From contig JAAZIE010000351.1 in assembly GCA_012510305.1 (NCBI GenBank), positions 1 to 8,893 of the forward strand: a stretch of 8,893 nt of DNA. The letters run 5' to 3'. Below, one piece after another: positions 1 to 6,230 of this stretch. The notes under the pieces were generated by a model. It was given only the letters and a program-made list of their open reading frames with translations, made no database searches and was not told the DNA's origin. The DNA is from Bacillota bacterium. Lineage in GTDB: Bacteria > Bacillota > Dethiobacteria > DTU022. Position 1 is the first letter of the stretch. The number at the start of each line of letters is the position of its first letter. Position numbers and translations under genes: made by a program.

Positions 1-39
1 GCGCAGGGTGGTATCGAAAATATAAACTCTATCGCCCAT
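1..39 (-). CDS. leuA: 2-isopropylmalate synthase-family protein, N-terminal fragment (probably LeuA)
   Basis: Only the first 13 codons are inside the window; they read MGDRVYIFDTTLR. The IFDTTLR stretch is the start of the DTTLRDGEQ motif that opens the TIM barrel of the alpha-isopropylmalate / citramalate / homocitrate synthase family, where the Asp helps bind the divalent metal and the Arg is catalytic. The start is supported by AGGAGG at 47-52, 7 nt upstream of the ATG. It begins 19 nt after the ilvC stop in the same direction, so it is the sixth gene of the ilv operon. LeuA, which condenses 2-oxoisovalerate with acetyl-CoA in the first leucine step, is the usual gene here. A citramalate synthase (CimA) starts almost identically and cannot be excluded from 13 residues. 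Confidence 0.8.
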   Translation of the reverse strand, partial: MGDRVYIFDTTLR

Positions 40-58
40 GAAAGGACCTCCTATAATG

Positions 59-1057
<999 letters not shown>

Positions 1058-1098
1058 TCATATCTGCTCCTTTCTCATTGCATGGCCAAGCTCTTGCT

Positions 1099-1602
1099 TC
1101 AATCACCGCTTTTGGTGGTGGTGAAGCGGCCCCCCCGCAGCATGGCGATCTTTCCGGTGCGGACCAGCTCGCGGATGTGGAAGGGCTTGAGCGCTTCGAT
1201 AATCGCCCTGATCTTGCTGGCGTCCCCGGTAGCTTCGATGGTTAAAGTGTTTTGCCCAATATCGACAATGCGGGCGCGGAAGATCTCCACGATCTGCATG
1301 ATCTCGCCGCGCACCGTGGCGTCGGCATCGGTTTTAACCAGGACCAGCTCCCGGTCCACGTACTCCTCCTCGGTAATATCATCCACTTTGATGACGTCAA
1401 CGAGCTTGTGCAGCTGCTTGGTGACCTGGTCGATGACGTTATTGTCTTCTTCGACCACGATTGTCATTCGGGAGATGGCCGGGTTTTCGGTGCGCCCCAC
1501 GGCCAGGCTGTCGATATTGTAACCCCGGCGGCTGAAAAGGCTGGTCACCCTGGTGAGCACTCCCGGGTTATTTTCCACCAGAACAGTGAGGGTGCGATAC
1601 AT
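1099..1602 (-). CDS. ilvN: Acetolactate synthase small (regulatory) subunit
   Basis: 167 aa. This is the regulatory subunit of acetohydroxyacid synthase; it stimulates the catalytic subunit and, in characterised homologues, confers valine feedback inhibition. Residues about 4-75 form an ACT domain beginning YRTLTVLVENNPGVLTRV. N11, G14 and N29 occupy the positions known to bind valine in E. coli IlvH, so a valine-sensitive enzyme is expected (inference). Residues about 80-157 form the second ACT-like C-terminal domain of this family. The ATG at 1602 is chosen because it gives the family N-terminus and sits behind GGAGGAAT, which is embedded in the last codons of ilvB. The two genes are only 5 nt apart, so translation is probably coupled. 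The frame stays open well upstream into ilvB, but that sequence is antisense-frame noise with no family similarity. Confidence 0.97.
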   Translation of the reverse strand: MYRTLTVLVENNPGVLTRVTSLFSRRGYNIDSLAVGRTENPAISRMTIVVEEDNNVIDQVTKQLHKLVDVIKVDDITEEEYVDRELVLVKTDADATVRGEIMQIVEIFRARIVDIGQNTLTIEATGDASKIRAIIEALKPFHIRELVRTGKIAMLRGGRFTTTKSGD

Positions 1603-1607
1603 GATTT

Positions 1608-3278
1608 TTATTCCTCCAGCATCTTGCTGACGGTCCCGCCGGGCGGGATCATCGGCATAACATTTTCTTTCCGGTCCACCATAAAATCGATGAGGACGGG
1701 GCGGTCGGTTATCTCCATCGCTTTCTCCAGGGCCGGGGGCACCTCGGCGGGCTTGCTCACCCGCATTCCCACCGCGCCGTAGGCCTCCGCCAGCTTGACA
1801 TAATCGGGCCCGGGGATCTCCGTATGGGCGAGGCGGCCGCCGTAAAAGATATCCTGCCACTGGCGCACCATGCCCAGGTAGCCGTTGTTCAGCACCGCGA
1901 TCTTGATCGGCAGCCGGTAGGACACCGCCGTGGAGAGCTCCTGGATATTCATCTGGATGCTGCCGTCGCCGGCAATATTGAAAACCGTCTCGCCGGGCCG
2001 GCCGATCTGCGCGCCGATGGCCGCCGGCAGGCCGAAGCCCATCGTGCCCAGCCCCCCGGAGGTGATGAATGTCCGCGGCCGGGTAAAGGTATAATACTGG
2101 GCCGCCCACATCTGGTTCTGGCCCACCTCGGTGGTGATGATGGCGCGGCCCCCGGTGACGCGGCAGATCTGCTCCACCACGTACTGCGGCTTGATCTTAC
2201 CGGAGTTGCGCTCATATTTCAGCGGGTATTTTTCTTTCCACCGCGCGAGCCTGGCCGGCCAGGGCGCTCCTTCCTCTTTTTCAGGGAGCTGCCGGCAGAG
2301 CTGCTCGAGAACCGTTTTCACATCGCCCACCACGGGGATATGCGCCTGCACGTTTTTGCCGATCTCGGCGGGGTCGATATCGATATGGATGATCCGGGCC
2401 TCGGGGGCAAAAGCGTCCGCCCTTACGGTGACGCGGTCGGAAAAACGGACGCCGGCGGCGATGAGCAGGTCGCATTCATTGACCGCATAATTGGCCGGCC
2501 TGGTGCCGTGCATCCCCAGCATCCCCAGCGCCAGGGGGTGATCATCCGGAAAAACGCCTTTACCCATCAGGGTGGTGGTTACGGGGATGGAGCATCGTTC
2601 GGCGAGCTGCCGGAGCGCTGCGCTGCCGCCCGAGATCACCGCTCCCCCGCCGGCGCAGAGCACCGGGCGGCGGGCGCCGGCGATGGCCGCCGCCGCCTCT
2701 TCGATCTGCAGAGGATCGCTTTCCGGAAGCGGGCGGTAGCCCCGCAGCTGCGAATTTTGGGGATAGCCGGAGCTTGCCTCCTTCTGGCAAACGTCCTTGG
2801 GCAGGTCGATCAGGACCGGGCCGGGCCGGCCCGTTGCGGCCAGGTGAAAGGATTCCTTGATCACCCGGGGAAGGTCGCCGGTTTCTTTGACCAGGAAGTT
2901 GTGCTTGGTGATGGGCAGGGTGATCCCGTAAATATCGGCCTCCTGGAAGGAATCGCGGCCCAGCATGGGCGTGGCCACCTGGCCGGTAAAGGCCACCAGG
3001 GGGACAGAGTCCATGTACGCATTGGCCAGCCCGGTGACCAGGTTGGTTGCTCCCGGGCCGGAGGTGGCGATACAGACGCCGGGTTTGCCCGTGGCGCGGG
3101 CATAGCCGTCGGCGGCGTGCGCCGCACCCTGCTCGTGCCTCACCAAATAGTGCTTGAGCGGGGAGTGGTAAAGGGCGTCGTAGATATCGAGGACCGCTCC
3201 TCCGGGATAGCCAAAAATGGCTTCAACTTTTTCTTCCGCCAAACATTTTGTGAGAATCTGGGCGCCTTTTTGTCTCAT
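1608..3278 (-). CDS. ilvB: Acetolactate synthase large (catalytic) subunit
   Basis: 556 aa. A thiamine diphosphate- and FAD-dependent enzyme that condenses two pyruvates to 2-acetolactate, or pyruvate with 2-oxobutyrate to 2-aceto-2-hydroxybutyrate: the committed step for valine, leucine and isoleucine. The N-terminal pyrimidine-binding domain has FGYPGGAVLDIYDAL (22-36) and catalytic Glu49 in VRHEQGAAHAADGYAR. The central FAD domain spans about 190-340, with RFSDRVT at 278-284. The C-terminal domain has the ThDP motif GDG (437-439) to NN (464-465), then MVRQWQD, whose W474 corresponds to the Trp lining the herbicide channel. Length is typical. The biosynthetic form is indicated by the FAD domain and the adjacent ilvN. 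The ATG gives the standard N-terminus but its ribosome binding site is weak: a GC-rich GGCGGGG about 12 nt away, inside a small inverted repeat. It starts 27 nt after ilvD. Confidence 0.98.
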   Translation of the reverse strand: MRQKGAQILTKCLAEEKVEAIFGYPGGAVLDIYDALYHSPLKHYLVRHEQGAAHAADGYARATGKPGVCIATSGPGATNLVTGLANAYMDSVPLVAFTGQVATPMLGRDSFQEADIYGITLPITKHNFLVKETGDLPRVIKESFHLAATGRPGPVLIDLPKDVCQKEASSGYPQNSQLRGYRPLPESDPLQIEEAAAAIAGARRPVLCAGGGAVISGGSAALRQLAERCSIPVTTTLMGKGVFPDDHPLALGMLGMHGTRPANYAVNECDLLIAAGVRFSDRVTVRADAFAPEARIIHIDIDPAEIGKNVQAHIPVVGDVKTVLEQLCRQLPEKEEGAPWPARLARWKEKYPLKYERNSGKIKPQYVVEQICRVTGGRAIITTEVGQNQMWAAQYYTFTRPRTFITSGGLGTMGFGLPAAIGAQIGRPGETVFNIAGDGSIQMNIQELSTAVSYRLPIKIAVLNNGYLGMVRQWQDIFYGGRLAHTEIPGPDYVKLAEAYGAVGMRVSKPAEVPPALEKAMEITDRPVLIDFMVDRKENVMPMIPPGGTVSKMLEE

Positions 3279-3290
3279 TGTCGTCTGGAA

Positions 3291-3301
3291 CCCCGCCGGG
3301 G
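3291..3301. repeat. Short perfect inverted repeat between ilvD and ilvB
   Basis: CCCCG-C-CGGGG is a perfect 5-bp dyad around one base, lying in the 27-nt gap between the ilvD stop and the ilvB start. On the minus strand its GGCGGGG half is the only purine-rich stretch that could act as an ilvB Shine-Dalgarno sequence, about 12 nt from the ATG. A one-base loop cannot form, so any RNA hairpin would have a 3-bp stem and be weak. It may still modestly reduce ilvB initiation, or it may be incidental in this GC-rich DNA. Confidence 0.35.
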
Positions 3302-3305
3302 AACT

Positions 3306-4985
3306 TTAGCGGTTGCGATCACCTGGGATCTTTAAAACAGCGCCGCTGCTGGCCGAAGTGACCAGGCGGCTGTAGCGTTCCAGGTAACCCTTTTTCACCT
3401 GCGGAGGCTGCGGCTGCCACTCCCTTCTTCTTTGTTCTAGAATATCTTTTTCCACCAGCAGCTCCAGCCGGCCGGCGGGAAGATCGATGCTGATCGTGTC
3501 GCCCTCTTCGACCAGGGCGATGGGACCCCCCGCGGCCGCTTCGGGCGAAACATGCCCGATGGAGGCTCCCCGGGTGGCGCCGGAGAAACGGCCGTCGGTG
3601 ATGAGCGCCACCTCTTTGTCCAGGCCCAGGCCGGCGACCACCGCCGTGGGGGTGAGCATCTCCCGCATCCCCGGGCCGCCCCGGGGCCCTTCATAGCGGA
3701 TCACGAGCACGTCGCCCTTGCGCACCCGGCCTGCTTCCAGGGCGGCGCAGACCTCTTCTTCGGAATTGTAAACCCGGGCGGGCCCGCGGTGGACCATCAT
3801 CGCCGGATCGACGGCGCCTCTTTTCACCACCGCGCCCTCCGGCGCCAGGCTGCCCCGCAGGATGGAGAGTCCGCCGGTGCGGCTGTGGGGATCTTTTACC
3901 GGGCGGATCACGCTGTCGTCCGTGACGCGGTGCCCGGCCACATTTTCAGCCAGGGTCTTACCCGTCACCGTGGGCACGCCGCCCTCCAAAAGGCCCGCTT
4001 CGAGCATGCGGTTGAGCAGCTCCGGAATGCCGCCGGCGCGGTCGAGATCCTCCATGAAGTTGGGGCCGGCGGGGCTCAGCTTGCACAGCTGCGGCACCCC
4101 GGCGCTGATCTCGTTGAACCGGTCCAGGGGCAGCTCAAACCCCGCTTCCGCGGCCATCGCCGGCAGGTGGAGCACCGTGTTCGTGGAGCAGCCCAGGGCC
4201 ATATCCGCGGCGATACCGTTGCGGAAGGCTGCGGCGGTCATGATCGCCGAGGGCCGGATATCTTTTTCCAAAAGGGCCATCACCTGCATCCCCGCCTCCT
4301 TGGCCAGGCGCACGCGGGCCGCCGCCACCGCCGGCACGGTGCCGTTGCCCGGCAGGGCCATGCCGATGACCTCGGCGAGGCAGTTCATCGAGTTGGCGGT
4401 AAACATGCCCGCGCAGGAGCCGCAGCCGGGGCAGATCGCCGCCTCCATCGCGGTCAAATCGTCGGCGGTCATTTTGCCTGCTTTTACCGCGCCGATCCCT
4501 TCAAAAATATCGCTCAGGGCGGCCCGTTCTCCCTTGAAAAGTCCGGCCATCATCGGCCCGCCGCTGATGACGATGGCGGGCAGGTCCAGCCGCGCCGCCG
4601 CCATGAGCATGCCGGGGACGATCTTGTCGCAATTGGGAATCAGCACCAGGGCGTCAAAGGCATGGGCCCGGGCCATTATTTCAATGGAATCGGCGATGAG
4701 TTCGCGGCTGGCCAGCGAATATTTCATCCCCTCGTGGTTCATGGCGATGCCGTCGCAGACGCCGATGACGGGGAACTCCAGCGGGGTGCCCCCGGCGATG
4801 CGGATACCGTCTTTCACCGCCCGGGCGATCGTGTCCAGGTGAATATGCCCGGGGACAATCTCGTTATGCGCGTTAACCACGCCGATAAGGGGACGGCTCA
4901 GCTCGGTGTCGGTATAGCCCATCGCCTTGAAGAGGGAGCGGTGGGGGGCTTTTTCCACCCCTTTTGTAACCCGGTCACTGCGCAT
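3306..4985 (-). CDS. ilvD: Dihydroxy-acid dehydratase
   Basis: 559 aa. It dehydrates 2,3-dihydroxyisovalerate and 2,3-dihydroxy-3-methylvalerate to the 2-oxo acids, using an Fe-S cluster and Mg. Visible family motifs are VNAHNEIVPGH (38-47), GVCDGIAMNHEGM (75-87), PNCDKIVPGM with C119 and K121 (the Mg-ligand, usually carbamylated Lys), CPGCGSCAGM (185-194), and DGRFSGATRG with S468 as catalytic base. Position 46 is Gly in VPGH, as in E. coli IlvD with its oxygen-labile [4Fe-4S] cluster, rather than the Cys of [2Fe-2S] plant and mycobacterial enzymes, so an oxygen-sensitive enzyme is likely (inference). The ATG at 4985 gives the family start MRSD, with AAGAAGG 8 nt upstream. A GTG at 5003 behind GGAGG would add six residues and cannot be excluded. 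The gene overlaps the end of ilvE by 11 nt, implying translational coupling. Confidence 0.96.
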   Translation of the reverse strand: MRSDRVTKGVEKAPHRSLFKAMGYTDTELSRPLIGVVNAHNEIVPGHIHLDTIARAVKDGIRIAGGTPLEFPVIGVCDGIAMNHEGMKYSLASRELIADSIEIMARAHAFDALVLIPNCDKIVPGMLMAAARLDLPAIVISGGPMMAGLFKGERAALSDIFEGIGAVKAGKMTADDLTAMEAAICPGCGSCAGMFTANSMNCLAEVIGMALPGNGTVPAVAAARVRLAKEAGMQVMALLEKDIRPSAIMTAAAFRNGIAADMALGCSTNTVLHLPAMAAEAGFELPLDRFNEISAGVPQLCKLSPAGPNFMEDLDRAGGIPELLNRMLEAGLLEGGVPTVTGKTLAENVAGHRVTDDSVIRPVKDPHSRTGGLSILRGSLAPEGAVVKRGAVDPAMMVHRGPARVYNSEEEVCAALEAGRVRKGDVLVIRYEGPRGGPGMREMLTPTAVVAGLGLDKEVALITDGRFSGATRGASIGHVSPEAAAGGPIALVEEGDTISIDLPAGRLELLVEKDILEQRRREWQPQPPQVKKGYLERYSRLVTSASSGAVLKIPGDRNR

Positions 4986-5892
4986 CGGGGTCACCTTCTT
5001 CACCGCGTGCTTCCTCCGGGAAAATGAGCGGGCCGCCGGTGCGGGTGAGCTCGCGGAAGTCGCTGAGCAGCTCGTGGAAGAGCGGTTCCGGTTTTCCCGA
5101 GCCGATCACCCGGCCGTCGATCTTGATCACCGGGATCAGCTCCGCCGCTGTCCCGGTAAGGAAAACCTGGTCGGCGTTGTACAGATCGTGCCGGGTAAAG
5201 AGCTCTTCCTTTACCTCCAGGCCGCGCCTGCCGGCCAGCTCGATGACGGCGTTGCGCGTAATTCCCTCGAGGATGTTGGCGTAGCTGGGCGGGGTGAGCA
5301 GGACTCCCCCTTTGATCATAAAAATATTGTCGCCCGTGGCTTCGGCGACGTACCCCTGCGGGTTGAGCATGATCGCTTCCATGGTTCCGGCGAGGTTCGC
5401 TTCAATTTTTGCCAAAATGTTATTCAAGTAGTTCAAGGACTTGATCCTGGGGTTGACCGCTTCGTTGTAGTTCCGCGGCGTGGGCACGGTGATCACCTCG
5501 AGCCCCTTTGCGTAGAGCTCTTCCGGGTAAAGCTGAATTGAAGAGGTGATGCAAAAAACTGCGGGCTCGGAGCACTTGGAGGGATCCAGCCCCAGGTCGC
5601 CTATTCCCCTGGTTATCACCAGCCGGATATAGGCGTCGCGGAGATTGTTGCGGCGCAGCGTTTCCAGGATCACCTCCTGCATCTTCTCCGGGGAAAGGGG
5701 GATCGTCAGCATGATCGACTTTGCCGACTGGTAAAGCCTCTGCAGGTGCTCTCCCAGGCGGAAGACGCGGTTGTGGTAGGCCCTGATCCCTTCAAAAACG
5801 CCGTCTCCGTAAAGAAGGCCGTGATCAAAAACAGAGATGACCGCTTCCTCCTCGGGGACAAACTTGCCGTTAAGGTATATCGTTAGCCCCAT
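4975..5892 (-). CDS. ilvE: Branched-chain amino acid aminotransferase (fold type IV PLP enzyme)
   Basis: 305 aa. It transfers the amino group from glutamate to the 2-oxo acids of valine, leucine and isoleucine, the last shared step. Class IV hallmarks are in order: YLNGKFVPEEEA, DHGLLYGDGVFEGIRAY (23-39), the PLP-binding Lys151 in NPRIKSLNYLNN, Glu184 in GYVAEATGDNIF, and the phosphate-binding LEGITRNAV and LTGTAAEL segments. The EGIRAY and LNYLNN signatures favour a branched-chain over a D-amino acid aminotransferase. The last 15 or so residues form an acidic, Pro/Gly-rich tail beyond the usual end of the fold. The ATG has an excellent AAAGGAGG 8 nt upstream. It is the first gene of the operon, following a leader with an attenuator, and its 3' end overlaps ilvD. 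Confidence 0.96.
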   Translation of the reverse strand: MGLTIYLNGKFVPEEEAVISVFDHGLLYGDGVFEGIRAYHNRVFRLGEHLQRLYQSAKSIMLTIPLSPEKMQEVILETLRRNNLRDAYIRLVITRGIGDLGLDPSKCSEPAVFCITSSIQLYPEELYAKGLEVITVPTPRNYNEAVNPRIKSLNYLNNILAKIEANLAGTMEAIMLNPQGYVAEATGDNIFMIKGGVLLTPPSYANILEGITRNAVIELAGRRGLEVKEELFTRHDLYNADQVFLTGTAAELIPVIKIDGRVIGSGKPEPLFHELLSDFRELTRTGGPLIFPEEARGEEGDPDAQ

Positions 5893-5974
5893 ATCGATTG
5901 CCTCCTTTTGCCTTGTTTGGCCCGAAACCTGCCCTGATCCGGCTGCCGGGAAAGGGGATCTCAGACCATTTAGT

Positions 5975-6015
5975 AAAAACCTCTCGCCGGAAATAAAATT
6001 TCCGGAGCCGAGAGG
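5975..6015 (-). terminator. Intrinsic terminator in the ilv leader (attenuator terminator)
   Basis: On the minus strand CCTCTCG, a 3-nt bulge GCT, then CCGGAAAT pair with ATTTCCGG and CGAGAGG around a TTT loop, giving 15 base pairs followed directly by TTTTT (5979-5975). Only the minus direction has a T-run after the stem, so it acts on ilv transcription. It sits about 83 nt before the ilvE start and about 170 nt after the ilv promoter, so it must be conditional for the operon to be expressed. It would also stop readthrough from the upstream MFS gene, which has no terminator of its own. Confidence 0.93.
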
Positions 6016-6040
6016 CTGGAGAAATCGCGTGCCACAGCGC

Positions 6041-6054
6041 CCCGCAGAAGCGGG
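6041..6054 (-). other. Perfect RNA hairpin in the ilv leader
   Basis: CCCGC-TTCT-GCGGG forms a 5-bp GC-rich stem with a four-base loop, 26 nt before the attenuator terminator. No T-run follows, so it is not a terminator. It probably forms a stable structural element of the leader, comparable in position to a spacer or pause hairpin upstream of an antiterminator. The role is inference. Confidence 0.6.
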
Positions 6055-6078
6055 AATTGGCCCAACACTTTTAGTTAT

Positions 6079-6123
6079 GTTAACTTTGCCGGCCTGCAGG
6101 TAGTTTTCTCCGGTTAACTTTGC
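6079..6123 (-). repeat. Direct repeat of GCAAAGTTAAC in the ilv leader
   Basis: An 11-nt sequence, GCAAAGTTAAC, occurs at 6123-6113 and again at 6089-6079, with 34 nt between start points. Each copy contains the palindrome GTTAAC. They flank the hairpin arm and the GGAGAAA segment. They could be paired binding sites for an RNA- or DNA-binding regulator, or alternative pairing partners. No known motif matches with certainty. Confidence 0.6.
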
Positions 6124-6145
6124 TCATCACTACCGCAACTTTCAT
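6080..6145 (-). CDS. Possible leader peptide, 21 residues (weak)
   Basis: An ATG at 6145 opens a 21-codon frame ending in TAA at 6080. It begins MKVAVVMSKVNRRK and includes four Val codons, one Leu (CTA) and no Ile. It lies in the leader, with its stop about 65 nt before the terminator stem. A short valine-containing frame there recalls classical ilv leader-peptide attenuation. Against this, there is no Shine-Dalgarno sequence, the ATG is buried in a hairpin arm, and the Val codons are not in a tight run. A second ATG in the same frame at 6127 also lacks a ribosome binding site. I rate it possible but not likely. Confidence 0.2.
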   Translation of the reverse strand: MKVAVVMSKVNRRKLPAGRQS

Positions 6146-6170
6146 TTTTTCAGGAATGAAAGGAACTGCG
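6134..6170 (-). other. First hairpin of the ilv leader
   Basis: CTTTCATT (6162-6155) pairs perfectly with AATGAAAG (6146-6139) across an 8-nt loop. The stem may extend by CGCA (6170-6167) pairing with TGCG (6137-6134) past an internal loop. The lower extension uses bases that are also needed by the next hairpin (GGTAGT with ACTACC), so the two are partly mutually exclusive, as switching leaders often are. No T-run follows in either direction, so it is not a terminator for the MFS gene. Confidence 0.55.
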
Positions 6171-6187
6171 TGTTTATAATTACTGGT

Positions 6188-6217
6188 AGTATATATAATA
6201 AAATCACCGGATGTCAA
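6188..6217 (-). promoter_or_regulatory. Sigma-A-type promoter of the ilv operon
   Basis: On the minus strand a perfect -35 TTGACA (6217-6212) and a -10 TATACT (6193-6188) are separated by 18 nt. An alternative -10, TATATA, overlaps it at 16-nt spacing. Transcription should start near 6181. It begins only 14 nt beyond the MFS stop codon and points at the leader and ilvE. It strongly resembles the MFS promoter at 7736-7765, which has the same spacing, the same -10 and the same CCC before TTGAC. Confidence 0.85.
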
Positions 6218-6230
6218 GGGAAATTGCCCT

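Larger units (their letters stand above)
5893..6181 (-). promoter_or_regulatory. Structured 5' leader of the ilv operon: candidate attenuator or riboswitch of unassigned class
   Basis: About 290 nt separate the predicted transcription start (near 6181) from the ilvE ATG. Reading downstream on the minus strand, it holds a hairpin at 6170-6134, a hairpin pairing GGTAGT (6134-6129) with ACTACC (6104-6099), a perfect CCCGC-TTCT-GCGGG hairpin (6054-6041), the intrinsic terminator (6015-5975), a weak hairpin pairing GATCC with GGATC (about 5960-5936), and the ilvE ribosome binding site. GGAGAAA (6111-6105), in the loop of the second hairpin, is complementary over 7 bp to TTTCTCC (6024-6018) just before the terminator. 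CCGGAG (6113-6108) is complementary to CTCCGG inside the terminator 5' arm. Such competing pairings are what an antiterminator needs. A promoter, a long structured leader, a terminator and then an amino acid operon strongly imply conditional termination. The ligand or sensor is not identified: there is no intact T-box motif and no ykkC core. Confidence 0.7.

Noticed and set aside
1106..1129. Hairpin CCGCTT/AAGCGG at the end of ilvN as a terminator
   Set aside because: It lies inside the coding sequence, has a 12-nt loop and no T-run follows, so it is unlikely to end transcription before ilvC.
1603..2109. Extension of ilvN into a 336-residue protein
   Set aside because: The extra 169 residues are an alternative frame of ilvB. 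The ATG at 1602 has a good ribosome binding site and the family N-terminus.
5961..5975. GGTCTGAGA resembling the ykkC/ppGpp riboswitch core GGUCCGAGAG
   Set aside because: It lies after the terminator, differs at key positions and has none of the other conserved ykkC segments around it.
6018..6040. T-box-like sequence TGTGGCACGCGA before the leader terminator
   Set aside because: It resembles the T-box core UGGNACCGCG but lacks one C, and it is not part of the terminator 5' arm as in normal T-boxes. I also could not find a Stem I specifier loop. A covariance search could overturn this.
6141..6157. Possible CodY box around TTTTCAGGAA
   Set aside because: Only about 9 of 15 positions match AATTTTCWGAAAATT, which is too weak to support.
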